Origin: Parcubacteria group bacterium GW2011_GWA2_43_11
Lineage (GTDB): Bacteria; Patescibacteriota; Minisyncoccia; Phycocordibacterales; UBA12088
DNA length: 46,509 nucleotides
NCBI GenBank assembly: GCA_000998805.1
Contig: LCFC01000001.1
Location: 1-46,509 of the forward strand
Reading direction: 5' to 3'
The position numbers and the translations under genes were made by a program. Under the pieces are notes generated by a model. It saw only the letters and a list, made by a program, of their open reading frames with translations, was not told where the DNA came from and searched no databases. This document shows, piece by piece, positions 7,962 through 16,669 of the stretch (position 1 is its first letter; each line of letters opens with the position of its first letter).

Positions 7962-10151
7962 ATGCAAACACTTGTAATTGTTGAGTCCCCTGCAAAAGCA
8001 AAGACTATAGAGAAATATCTCGGTAAGGGATATGTAGTCAAAGCATCTGTTGGTCACATACGTGATTTACCAAAATCGAACAAAAACGCCATCGATATAC
8101 AGGCGGGTTTTGTGCCGAACTATGAAGTTGTTCAAAAGAAGCAGGATATTATCAAAGAATTATCCGCCTATGCAAAAAAGTCTGACAAAGTTCTTCTTGC
8201 TACTGACCGCGACCGAGAAGGTGAAGCTATCGCTTGGCACCTCGTAGAGGCATTGAAGCTGCCCAAAGAAAAAACAAAACGCATCGCTTTCAATGAAATT
8301 ACCAAAGAGGCCGTGCAGGAAGCTATTAAGCATCCACGAGATATTGATCAAAACCTACGTAAGGCGCAAGAAGCAAGACGAGTACTCGATCGTTTGGTCG
8401 GGTATGATCTCTCAGGACTTATCTGGAAGAAAGTGCGTTATGGTCTTTCAGCGGGACGTGTTCAGTCACCGGCACTTCGCATACTTATGGAGCGAGAGAG
8501 AGAAATTCGAGCGTTCATACCGGAGGCGTATTGGGTGCTCACTGCGAATGTCGTGTCTCACGATTACACCTTTTCTCTCACCTGTACCGAAGAACCCAAG
8601 GAAGAGGCAGAGGCAAATCGCATCGTTGCTGTGGCAAAAGAAGGTTTATGGTCTGTAAAAGAAGTAAAAGAATCTGAACAAAAGCGTGCTCCTCGACCGC
8701 CGTTTACTACCTCAACATTGCAACAGACCGCTTCAACCCGTCTTGGTTTTTCTCCATCAAAAACCATGGCTGTAGCACAGAAACTCTATGAAGCAGGACA
8801 CATTACCTACATGCGTACGGACAGTTTGACTCTCTCTGAAGCCGCACTTGGTATGTTGTCTTCCGTTATTGAAAAGAATTTTGGAAAAGCATTTATAGAA
8901 ATCAAAAAGTATAAGACAAAATCAAAAAATGCTCAGGAAGCTCACGAAGCGATTCGCCCCACAAACCCTGTCAAAATTCGTGCTGGTAGTACAGATGAAC
9001 AGAAGCGTTTGTACAACCTGATTTGGATGAGGACAGTCGCTTCGCAAATGAAGAGTGCTCAACTTGCAAAGACAAAAATTCTTGCAAACATTGCAGGTGG
9101 TACTATTCCTGACTTTGCGGTGCGAGGTTCACGTGTGGTATACGATGGATGGCTTAAAGCCGATCCTGCGGCACGGGGTGAAGATATTGAACTGCCTCAA
9201 GTACATAAGGGTGACTCGCTTACACTGACTTCAATAGAGAGTGAAGGAAAGTACACCACCCCACCCAACAGGTTTACCGAGGCGGGTCTGGTGAAGGAGC
9301 TTGAGAAGAGTGGTATCGGACGCCCTTCAACGTATGCAAGTATCATGAAAAACCTCGCTGACCGTGGGTACGTAGAAAAACAAGGCAAGACGCTCATCCC
9401 GACGGACACTGGTGATGTGGTGAGTAGTTTTCTTGAAAAATATTTTAAAGAGTACATCAGTAATTCCTTTACTGCAGATATGGAGAACGAGCTTGACGAA
9501 ATTGCCAATGGCACGAGGGAGTACGCGGCGACACTAAAAAATTTCTATACGACATTTAGCGAGGAAGTAAAAAGCAAAGAAAACATTGAAAAACTTACAA
9601 ACCTTGGCCCGGTATCAAAAGAGTTTACTTGTCCAAAGTGTCAGGCACTCATGGAGTTTAAGCTAGGTCGTGGTGGCAAGTTTATGAGTTGTACGAAATA
9701 CCCTGAATGTGATGGTGCACGCACCAATACTGGAGATATTGTAGAACCAGATAAATCATTGGGTGTATACCCTGAAACGGGTGAAGAAATTTTTGTGCTT
9801 AATGGAAGATTTGGTCCTTACGTACAAGTTGGTGATCCGAAAAAAGCGAAAGAAAAGGGTAAAAAAGAAAAACCTCGACGTGCAAGTTTACCAAAGGATA
9901 AGGATCCTAGCGAGGTCACACTAAAAGATGCTCTAACGTACCTGACGCTTCCACGTATGTTAGGGGTACATCCAGTCACAAATGAGCCAATTACCGCGTC
10001 TGTGGGCCGTTTTGGGCCGTACATCGTACATGAGAAGGACTTCCGTTCACTCAAAAAAGATGATGTGTACACTATTACCTTGGAGCGAGCACTTGAAATT
10101 CTTGCGGAAGAAAAAAAGGTGCGCAAAGGCCGCTTTGCAAAAAAGAAATAG
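7962..10151 (+). CDS. topA: DNA topoisomerase I (type IA)
   Basis: 729 residues. The Toprim domain starts at once (QTLVIVESPAKAKTIEKYLG) with the acidic motif TDRDREGEAIAWH. The catalytic tyrosine is Tyr283 in ITYMRTDS. After the core there is one C4 zinc ribbon (CPKCQALMEF...SCTKYPEC), then two copies of the topoisomerase C-terminal repeat (GRFGPYVQVGD and GRFGPYIVHE) and a basic tail. E. coli TopA has more zinc ribbons; the arrangement here is common in small genomes. It relaxes negative supercoils. The ATG at 7962 gives the canonical N-terminus; the open frame reaches 7920. Confidence 0.97.
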   Translation: MQTLVIVESPAKAKTIEKYLGKGYVVKASVGHIRDLPKSNKNAIDIQAGFVPNYEVVQKKQDIIKELSAYAKKSDKVLLATDRDREGEAIAWHLVEALKLPKEKTKRIAFNEITKEAVQEAIKHPRDIDQNLRKAQEARRVLDRLVGYDLSGLIWKKVRYGLSAGRVQSPALRILMEREREIRAFIPEAYWVLTANVVSHDYTFSLTCTEEPKEEAEANRIVAVAKEGLWSVKEVKESEQKRAPRPPFTTSTLQQTASTRLGFSPSKTMAVAQKLYEAGHITYMRTDSLTLSEAALGMLSSVIEKNFGKAFIEIKKYKTKSKNAQEAHEAIRPTNPVKIRAGSTDEQKRLYNLIWMRTVASQMKSAQLAKTKILANIAGGTIPDFAVRGSRVVYDGWLKADPAARGEDIELPQVHKGDSLTLTSIESEGKYTTPPNRFTEAGLVKELEKSGIGRPSTYASIMKNLADRGYVEKQGKTLIPTDTGDVVSSFLEKYFKEYISNSFTADMENELDEIANGTREYAATLKNFYTTFSEEVKSKENIEKLTNLGPVSKEFTCPKCQALMEFKLGRGGKFMSCTKYPECDGARTNTGDIVEPDKSLGVYPETGEEIFVLNGRFGPYVQVGDPKKAKEKGKKEKPRRASLPKDKDPSEVTLKDALTYLTLPRMLGVHPVTNEPITASVGRFGPYIVHEKDFRSLKKDDVYTITLERALEILAEEKKVRKGRFAKKK

Positions 10152-10292
10152 CTAGACTAACAACCTTTACTGATTTTATTAATATAGAAATTAAAACCTG
10201 TTCCTTGATTTAATTCGAAAAATATGTTTAAATATAAAAAGGATATATGAGGAAGGTTAAGGGGATAACCACAACTTTGTAAGGAGAACACC

Positions 10293-10577
10293 ATGAAAAC
10301 TTGTGAATACTGTGGTCAAGAAAATGTCCCCGGAAATCACACCTGTGCAAAAATGCCAATCGAAGCACGAAACATGACTCGTTCAGTTAATCGTCTGTGT
10401 CGGGAGAATGAGAAAAGTAGCAGAAGATTTTTTAAAGACTGTGGATTGGGGCTATATTTTCTTATATTGATTGTTCTCGCTGTAGTTCTGTACTGGACTG
10501 ATTCAAAATGGAGAGGAATTCCTGAATGTATTATTTTTCTGTCCTTCTTATTTGTTCATTTGAATGCGGATGAATGA
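10293..10577 (+). CDS. small zinc-ribbon membrane protein, orphan
   Basis: 94 residues, not recognised. The N-terminus CEYCGQENVPGNHTC is a treble-clef or ribbon-like CxxC...C motif; two hydrophobic segments (LYFLILIVLAVVLYW and IPECIIFLSFLFVHL) suggest a membrane hairpin. TAAGGAGA precedes the ATG with good spacing and a strong terminator follows, making it a single-gene unit like the other orphans here. Confidence 0.65.
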   Translation: MKTCEYCGQENVPGNHTCAKMPIEARNMTRSVNRLCRENEKSSRRFFKDCGLGLYFLILIVLAVVLYWTDSKWRGIPECIIFLSFLFVHLNADE

Positions 10578-10640
10578 TGACCATTGCAATAACTTAGCAC
10601 GACGCTATTTCCGGAGTAAATCTGGTCACTAAGCAGACCG

Positions 10641-10670
10641 AAAGGGGAGATGATGCACATCTTCCCCTTT
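10641..10670 (+). terminator. intrinsic terminator of the zinc-ribbon gene
   Basis: AAAGGGGA and TCCCCTTT, extended by GATG/CATC with one bulge, followed by CTTTGTTTGTT. Confidence 0.75.
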
Positions 10671-10686
10671 CTTTGTTTGTTATTAT

Positions 10687-10806
10687 GGACTTACGCAAAC
10701 GGATGCAGTTCGAGGCGCCCAAGCAAAATGGAATGAGTTGTATGAACAATACTATGAGAGACATTTTGCGCAGGGCAACAAAGAAATGCGCCGTTTCCGT
10801 AAGTCC
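10687..10806. repeat. MITE-like inverted-repeat element, copy 1
   Basis: A 120-bp element bounded by GGACTTACGCAAACGGATGC and the inverse of GGACTTACGGAAACGGCGC. Inside, CAAAATG and CATTTTG flank a segment that reappears reversed in copy 2 (10722-10768 against 22502-22548). Its last base is the first base of the greA stop codon. No transposase is present, so mobility is inferred from the terminal repeats only. Confidence 0.75.
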
Positions 10807-11273
10807 TACTCCACTGAGATGATAAGATATTTTTGTTTACCACTTGGAGTTTCAAAAGTGAACTCACTACCTTTTTTCTTTCCCATAAGTGCTTCTCCGA
10901 GTGGCGATAGATATGAAAGTTTTCTTTCGAGCATATTGGTCTCTTCCGAGCCAACAATAATATAATCGTGAGGATCTGTACTTCCCTGTTTAGTAATAAT
11001 TACCCGAGAGCCAAGAGTGACCTCATCGCTCTTTTTTTTCTTTAAGATTTTTGCAGAAGCTAGAATACTTTCGAGATGACTTATCCTCTCTTCAGTCGCA
11101 GCTTGGAGATCTCGAGCCTCTGCGTACTCTGCGTTTTCAGAAAGATCACCAAGTGAGCGAGCATACTCAAGGCTTTCAGCTATTTTTTTTCGACGAGTTG
11201 TACTTAAAAATTGAAGTTCTTCTTTAAACTCATCAAATTTTTCTTGGGTAAGATATTGTGTGTCATCATTCAT
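10806..11273 (-). CDS. greA: transcription elongation factor GreA
   Basis: 155 residues, full length. It has the N-terminal coiled coil with the acidic tip motif GDLSENAEYAEARD, which inserts into the RNA polymerase secondary channel to stimulate transcript cleavage. The C-terminal FKBP-like domain follows (GSRVIITKQGSTDPHDYIIVGSEE, SPLGEALMGKKKG). It is last in the minus-strand frr-to-greA cluster but has its own promoter-like sequence 26-54 bases upstream. There is no Shine-Dalgarno site. The stop codon abuts a repeat element that probably ends the transcript. Confidence 0.97.
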   Translation of the reverse strand: MNDDTQYLTQEKFDEFKEELQFLSTTRRKKIAESLEYARSLGDLSENAEYAEARDLQAATEERISHLESILASAKILKKKKSDEVTLGSRVIITKQGSTDPHDYIIVGSEETNMLERKLSYLSPLGEALMGKKKGSEFTFETPSGKQKYLIISVE

Positions 11274-11298
11274 ATTTCAATGGTGTTTTAGTCAGGCG

Positions 11299-11327
11299 AG
11301 TATACCATGATGTATGAAGTCCAACAA
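11299..11327 (-). promoter_or_regulatory. candidate greA promoter
   Basis: TTGTTG (11322-11327), 17 nt, TATACT (11299-11304) on the minus strand; predicted start at about 11292 with an 18-nt leader. Confidence 0.45.
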
Positions 11328-11374
11328 ATACAGGATTATTTACACACCCCTTTTAAAAATCGCTCAATAGAAGA

Positions 11375-13072
11375 TTATTTTTCAAGGTATTCGGGTGCAT
11401 TGATATGGAGCCAATCTAGAAAGTTACGCATAACATATACACCACCAAGAACGTTTTTTCTTGGCCCATACTCCATAAGTACTGTAAAGGCGTACTTTGG
11501 TTTTTCGTACGGAAAAAATCCTGTTACCCAAGAGTGTACATGGTCTTTACTTGTCCCAACCTCCGCTGTACCCGTTTTTCCTGCAATTGTAGTGTAGGAA
11601 ACGTTCAATCCCTTTGCTGTACCCTCAAGCACACCATCTCGCATACCTGCTCGTACTATACGAAAGTATTCCTCAGGGATATCAATTTTTTTTGAAGTAT
11701 ACGGCGTATACTGAGTTTCAATTCGTGGGGTAAGCAAGTTTCCGCCGTTTGCTACAGCAGCTATTGCTCGTACTGCTTGAATAGGGGTGACTTGAAATCC
11801 ATACTGCCCGATTGAGGTGTTATAGGTATCTCCTATTCGCCACGTAGGGTCTGTAGGAAATGTTTCCTGTTTCCATTTAGGTGAAGGTATGGTGCCTGAT
11901 CGTTCTCCCTCGAGCACTATTCCTGTTGGACTACCGAAACCGAACATTCGCATGTATTTTTCAATTCTTGAAATACCCAATCCCTCTTGTTTACCAAAAC
12001 CTCCCCCAATGTAGTAGAAGTAGACGTTGGAAGAAACCGAGAGTGCTCTTCGAAGGTCAACAACCCCGTGTGCTTTCCAGTCTGTAAAGACAGAGTATTG
12101 TCCAGGTGTGTATGGGTTTGCTAGACGCAACGAGCCTGTAGAGACAAAGCTCGTTTCAGGTTTGACGATACCTTCATTGAGTGCGGCAGAAGCCATGTAC
12201 GGTTTAACAATAGACCCTGGGGTGTATTGCCCAGCGAGTGTCCGGTTCAGGTACGGCGTTCGTGAGTCACTGTTGTACAAAGCTATTTTCTCACTATCGC
12301 CTGAGATAAGTGCACTAGAGCTGTATTCTGGATAACTTGTCATTGCTAGTATTTCACCTGTTTCGATATCCATAATGACACCAGCACCACCTCGAAATGG
12401 TACCTGCTCGGCAAGTTCCCCAATAAATCTATTGAGTGCTTCTTGTAGTCGTATATCAATCGTCAGGTGAAGCGCTTCACCTGAAACAGGCTTTTCAAGA
12501 AGGCCTTCACTTACCACGTCCATACGCGCATCAGTTTCAACTATTTTAGTACCGCTTTTCCCTCTAAGAATTTCATCAAAAACAAGTTCTGCGCCACTCA
12601 CACCTTCAATACCTTCTCTGAAAAGTATTCCACTTGAGTCCCGTGCAGGCATACGAACGTACCCAAGGATGTGCCCTAAACCTGTTGTAGTTGCGTACGA
12701 GCGTTCATCATACTCTTCAAACTTTCCATCGGTAAGGTGTGGGATGTTCCAAGCGAGCTCTACATTATTTCTGTCGTAAATAATTCCACGTTCAGCAAAG
12801 AGAATAGAGTGCCCAAGTCGGTTGTCTTCAGAAAGGCTTTTGTAATGTTCACTCCCGAGCACCATGAGTTGTCCTGTCCGAGCGAAGAGTACAATACCAG
12901 TGAGTACAATCAACAAGATAAGCGGCTTTAATGACTGTGGCCCAATAGGTTTGTTGAGTTTCCCTTCAAGAGTGTTTGGTCCAAAGGAAGGCAGGTTGCT
13001 CGCGTCAAGTAGAATTTCTTCTGGAGAGATAAGTGTATCTTTGTGTTGTTTTTTTCTTCTCGAAAACATCAT
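11375..13072 (-). CDS. mrdA: penicillin-binding protein 2, rod-shape transpeptidase
   Basis: 565 residues. An N-terminal membrane segment (PLILLIVLTGIVLFA) is followed by the PBP dimerisation domain (AERGIIYDRNNVELAWN) and the transpeptidase domain. The three active-site motifs are TPGSIVKPY (SxxK), SVSSN (SxN) and AGKTGTAEVG (KTG). It cross-links peptidoglycan during elongation in the MreBCD complex. Its ATG overlaps the mreD stop as ATGA, so it is translationally coupled. A second ATG follows immediately at 13069. Confidence 0.93.
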   Translation of the reverse strand: MMFSRRKKQHKDTLISPEEILLDASNLPSFGPNTLEGKLNKPIGPQSLKPLILLIVLTGIVLFARTGQLMVLGSEHYKSLSEDNRLGHSILFAERGIIYDRNNVELAWNIPHLTDGKFEEYDERSYATTTGLGHILGYVRMPARDSSGILFREGIEGVSGAELVFDEILRGKSGTKIVETDARMDVVSEGLLEKPVSGEALHLTIDIRLQEALNRFIGELAEQVPFRGGAGVIMDIETGEILAMTSYPEYSSSALISGDSEKIALYNSDSRTPYLNRTLAGQYTPGSIVKPYMASAALNEGIVKPETSFVSTGSLRLANPYTPGQYSVFTDWKAHGVVDLRRALSVSSNVYFYYIGGGFGKQEGLGISRIEKYMRMFGFGSPTGIVLEGERSGTIPSPKWKQETFPTDPTWRIGDTYNTSIGQYGFQVTPIQAVRAIAAVANGGNLLTPRIETQYTPYTSKKIDIPEEYFRIVRAGMRDGVLEGTAKGLNVSYTTIAGKTGTAEVGTSKDHVHSWVTGFFPYEKPKYAFTVLMEYGPRKNVLGGVYVMRNFLDWLHINAPEYLEK

Positions 13073-13380
13073 AGTGAACTTATGCTGCGAAATCTTTGGA
13101 GGAATAGTAAAGAAAAACTTATCATAAAAAGAAGTATTATAGTAAACAAAAAATCCCCTACGGCCAAAGAAAAACCTTCACCTGCAAACAGTATGTCGAG
13201 TATGAGTCCGCCGAGCACAACCTCGTAGTATTTAAAAAAAATCAGGAGTACTACTGCTAACCCAAATGAAAACCACCATGGACCAATAATGGCCGTGAGT
13301 ATCACAGTACAAAACAGCAGTATTCTCACTAAGAGTGAAGTGGTTTGTGGATGTTGTTTGAAAAGTGTACGTGTACTCAT
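13069..13380 (-). CDS. mreD: MreD-like rod-shape membrane protein
   Basis: 103 residues, shorter than the usual MreD of about 160. It is almost entirely hydrophobic, with about four membrane segments (TSLLVRILLFCTVILTAII, WWFSFGLAVVLLIFF, VVLGGLILDILFA, FLFTIILLFMISFSLLF) and the LGGLILDILF stretch typical of MreD. The call rests largely on position: ATGA-type overlaps with mreC upstream and PBP2 downstream. Confidence 0.75.
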   Translation of the reverse strand: MSTRTLFKQHPQTTSLLVRILLFCTVILTAIIGPWWFSFGLAVVLLIFFKYYEVVLGGLILDILFAGEGFSLAVGDFLFTIILLFMISFSLLFLQRFRSISSL

Positions 13381-14255
13381 GGTGTTTCGGTATCCTGTGC
13401 TTCTTTATCCCCTTCAGTATCTTCCTCTGCTTGGGGTTCAATATTCCAGATACTCGTTGTGTCAACAAGGACATGACGAAGTCCGTAACTGTTCGAAGGA
13501 CTACGCACGTACAGAGTTTTATATGCATCTTCTGGTGCAACTTCTATTGAAGCGATGGTGCCAAGAGTGTATGTCGTAAAACTGGGTAGTGTGACACTGT
13601 CCCCTTCATGTACTTCTACGTCGCGAGGAACAGTTATAAGCATGGTGCCTGAGCCGATGCCGTTAATTGTGGTATGCACGCTTGTAGTCGTTGCCCCAAG
13701 GAGTACATCAAACGTCTGTCCTGCTGCGGAAAATTGTGTGACAATAGCAGTATGCTCAAGTGTCTTCGTTACCCTACCAAAGGCAATATTCTCAGGTGTG
13801 AGTACAAGCATAGCATCACGGACACCTTCGTTTGATCCTATATCAATAAAAAATGTGTCATAAGGGGAAAAGGCCCCACCATGAATCACTGCAGCAGGAA
13901 GTAGTTCTGGACGAGCATCAACTCGGTGGAGGAGCTCACGTAAGTGTTCATTCTCAAGTGAGAGCGCTCTCGTTGTATATGTTTCTCGAGTCCTTTGTAA
14001 CAAGGCATTCTTGAGTATCAAATTTTGTTCGGCTAGATATCTTTTGCTTGCAAACAGTGAAGTAGTGTTAGTTATTGTACCAAATATCGCATCACGAGCA
14101 GACCATAACGGAGTCGCTAATTCATGGGCACCGTTTGTTACAAATGCAGGCACCTCAGCTTTTGTGAGTATAAACACTACTGCAATAAGAATCGGTACGA
14201 TGGGTACAAGAAATGCATGTATTTTTCTAGCTGTTTTCAAGTGTTGGTAACGCAT
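13377..14255 (-). CDS. mreC: cell-shape protein MreC
   Basis: 292 residues. It has an N-terminal membrane anchor (FLVPIVPILIAVVFIL), a coiled-coil stretch (ALSLENEHLRELLHRV) and the MreC double beta-barrel (AAVIHGGAFSPYDTFFIDIGSNEGVRDAMLV..., VTLPSFTTYTLGTIASIEVAPEDAYKTLYV). An acidic tail (EEDTEGDKEAQDTE) may be disordered. It links cytoplasmic MreB to periplasmic wall enzymes. Its start lies 29 nt inside the mreB coding end, an unusually long overlap implying coupled translation; its stop overlaps the mreD start. Confidence 0.92.
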   Translation of the reverse strand: MRYQHLKTARKIHAFLVPIVPILIAVVFILTKAEVPAFVTNGAHELATPLWSARDAIFGTITNTTSLFASKRYLAEQNLILKNALLQRTRETYTTRALSLENEHLRELLHRVDARPELLPAAVIHGGAFSPYDTFFIDIGSNEGVRDAMLVLTPENIAFGRVTKTLEHTAIVTQFSAAGQTFDVLLGATTTSVHTTINGIGSGTMLITVPRDVEVHEGDSVTLPSFTTYTLGTIASIEVAPEDAYKTLYVRSPSNSYGLRHVLVDTTSIWNIEPQAEEDTEGDKEAQDTETP

Positions 14256-15288
14256 CTTCGTCTATCAGTATATCATTGAAATCTTCTAGTTTCTCAACTA
14301 TGGCGCCTGTACCACGAACCACTGAGGTAAGGGGGTCATTTGCAACGTTAACCGGTAGGTCGAGCATAGATGTAAGTAATTCCGGAATTCCGTGAATGAG
14401 CGCACCACCACCAGTGAGGTTAATCCCTTGTTGCATGATGTCAGCTACGACCGTTGGTGGGCTTTCTTCAAGTACATTTCGTATACCCTCAATAATAGAA
14501 TCTATACTCGTAGCAATTGCTTCTCGAATGTCTTCATCAGTGATACTGACTTCTTTTGGTAGACCCGTAACAAGGTCACGTCCGCGGACCGGTGCCTCAA
14601 ATGGTTTTGCTTGTTCAAGGAGTGAACATATTGCAAATTTCAAATCTTCCGCAGTGCCTTCACCGATGACGATTTTAAATTCATCACGAAGGTGTCTGAT
14701 GATATCTGCATTAAGACGGTCACCTGCCACATGAAGGTTCCTTGAACGAACAATGCCATTAAGTGAGAGCACTGCTATGTCAGTGGTTCCTCCTCCGATG
14801 TCTACTATCATTGTTGCACGGGGCTCATGTATAGGGAGTCGCATACCTATCGCCGCTGCTACCGCTTCTTCAACAATATATACTTCACGAGCGCCTGCGT
14901 TTCGAGCAGCATCTCGGACTGCGCGAGATTCCACATTGGTAATGCCGGAAGGAACTCCTATAACGACACGTGGTCCAATAAGTGAGCGTGTGCCACTTTG
15001 AGCTTTGGTGAGGAAGTAGCCAAGCATTTCTTCGGTCACTTCAAAATCAGAAATAACACCATTTACCAAAGGACGTATTGCTTTGATATGCTGTGGTGTT
15101 CTACCTAACATTTCTTTCGCTTTTTTACCCACAGCAACCACCTGCCCTGTTTTTTGATTGAGTGCTACCACAGACGGTTCGTTGATAATAATGCCTTTGC
15201 CACGTAGGTATACCAAACTGTTAGCAGTACCCAAATCAATACCGATATCGTTTGAGAATGAAGAGAATAGACGTGAAAAAAGTGACAT
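14227..15288 (-). CDS. mreB: rod-shape actin homologue MreB
   Basis: 353 residues. It shows the actin-fold signatures: phosphate 1 loop NDIGIDLGTANSLVYLRGKG, connect/phosphate 2 VDIGGGTTDIAVLS, adenosine loop INLTGGGALIHGIPELL, plus RPLVNGVISDF. It forms membrane-associated filaments guiding elongation. The first residues, MSLFSRLFSSFSND, may form the amphipathic membrane helix. It starts 12 bases after the proS stop with no ribosome site, so it probably depends on upstream transcription. The acidic C-terminal extension encodes the start region of mreC in another frame. Confidence 0.97.
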   Translation of the reverse strand: MSLFSRLFSSFSNDIGIDLGTANSLVYLRGKGIIINEPSVVALNQKTGQVVAVGKKAKEMLGRTPQHIKAIRPLVNGVISDFEVTEEMLGYFLTKAQSGTRSLIGPRVVIGVPSGITNVESRAVRDAARNAGAREVYIVEEAVAAAIGMRLPIHEPRATMIVDIGGGTTDIAVLSLNGIVRSRNLHVAGDRLNADIIRHLRDEFKIVIGEGTAEDLKFAICSLLEQAKPFEAPVRGRDLVTGLPKEVSITDEDIREAIATSIDSIIEGIRNVLEESPPTVVADIMQQGINLTGGGALIHGIPELLTSMLDLPVNVANDPLTSVVRGTGAIVEKLEDFNDILIDEDALPTLENS

Positions 15289-15299
15289 ATGTGTGAGTG

Positions 15300-16586
15300 C
15301 TAGGCAGAAAGTTCTTCAATAAGCTCGCTTTCTGTCTGCATCTTCTTTTCGCCTGTGGCGCGTAGCACAACTTCAAGCATTCCCTCAGTGAGGGTGTTTT
15401 GACTAATAATAATGCGGACAGGAATACCTAGAAGATCACTATCGGCAAACTTTTCTCCTGCTCGTACATCTCTATCATCGTAGAGTGTTTCTATACCTTG
15501 TTCGGTAAGTGTTTCGTAGAGTGCATCTGCATGAGCAACAACTTCCTCCACCTCACCGAGCCGTACAATGTGTGCTCTAAATGGTGCAATACTTTTTGGC
15601 CACACCAAACCTTTCTCATCTGAATGTAGCTCAGCAACAGTGCCCATGAGTCTGTTTGGACCTATACCGTAGCAACCCATGATTGGGAACTGGTCCTTCC
15701 CGTCCTCATCCTTAAACGTGAGCCCTATTGATTTAGAAAAACGCGTTCCAAGTTTAAAAATATTCCCCACTTCTATTGCTTTCTCTTCTACCAGTGAATC
15801 CCGAGTAATACCTAAATCTTTTAACACCTCATCGGTGTATACTTCTTTGTTAATAGCGATACCCTTTTCCTTGCTCACGTAGATGATGTCTTCACCTGCA
15901 TCAGAAATTGTTTGGAATTCATGGCTATATTTTGAGAATGCGCCACCGCTTGCAAATGTTTTGTACGTAACGTCTCCTAAGTTGAGGCGTGTAAAGACGC
16001 GCATGTATGCAAGTGCCGCTTCCTCATAAAATGCATCTAGTGCTTCTTGGTCGCGACTGAATGAGTAGAGGTCTTTCATTAAAAACTCCCGTGTCCGCAT
16101 AATACCGCTTTTTGCTCGTACTTCGTTTCTAAATTTTGTTTGAATTTGATAGACATACCGAGGTAAGTCTCGATATGAGTTTATATGATCTCGCATGAGA
16201 TTGGTAACTGGCTCTTCGTGCGTCCAGCCTAGGCCGAGCTCTGTGCCATTTTGTAACTCTGTTTTGAACCACACGTCGACATCAGCACTGCTCCATCTTC
16301 CAGATGCAGACCATGGACCTTGATCCTGGAGCGTAGAGAGACGAATCTCTTGTCCACCGATGCTGTTCATTTCCTCTCGAATAATCGAGATAATCTTTTC
16401 GAGAACCCGCAAACCGAGTGGTAGGTAACTATAGACGCCAGCCATCTCCTTGTGGAGGTATCCGGCTCGAATCAAATACTGAGCATTTTTTGAGATTTCA
16501 TCAGAAGGTGCTTGTTTGCGTGTTTTTGTGAATAGTTGTGTTTGTCTCATCCCTAAGGTTGTGGATGCTGTGTGTGTGGTGTTCAT
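15300..16586 (-). CDS. proS: prolyl-tRNA synthetase lacking the editing insertion
   Basis: 428 residues against about 570 for the standard bacterial enzyme. Class II motifs are present: GLRVLEKIISIIREEMNSIGGQEI (motif 1), TKFRNEVRAKSGIMRTREFLMKDLYSF (motif 2) and GCYGIGPNRLMGTVAE (motif 3). A C-terminal anticodon-binding domain follows (RAHIVRLGEVEEVVAHADALYE, YDDRDVRAGEKFADSDLLGIPVRIIIS). The INS domain that deacylates Ala-tRNA(Pro) is absent; only about 50 residues lie between motifs 2 and 3, as in the short alphaproteobacterial/mitochondrial form. An alternative start is the ATG at 16550; neither has a ribosome site. Confidence 0.95.
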   Translation of the reverse strand: MNTTHTASTTLGMRQTQLFTKTRKQAPSDEISKNAQYLIRAGYLHKEMAGVYSYLPLGLRVLEKIISIIREEMNSIGGQEIRLSTLQDQGPWSASGRWSSADVDVWFKTELQNGTELGLGWTHEEPVTNLMRDHINSYRDLPRYVYQIQTKFRNEVRAKSGIMRTREFLMKDLYSFSRDQEALDAFYEEAALAYMRVFTRLNLGDVTYKTFASGGAFSKYSHEFQTISDAGEDIIYVSKEKGIAINKEVYTDEVLKDLGITRDSLVEEKAIEVGNIFKLGTRFSKSIGLTFKDEDGKDQFPIMGCYGIGPNRLMGTVAELHSDEKGLVWPKSIAPFRAHIVRLGEVEEVVAHADALYETLTEQGIETLYDDRDVRAGEKFADSDLLGIPVRIIISQNTLTEGMLEVVLRATGEKKMQTESELIEELSA

Positions 16587-16669
16587 GATGTGTACGTAAA
16601 AACAAGTCTTTATAAAGATGAGTGATATCTATGAAGCAATCGTACTGTATTATCACGTAATGGTCAAAA

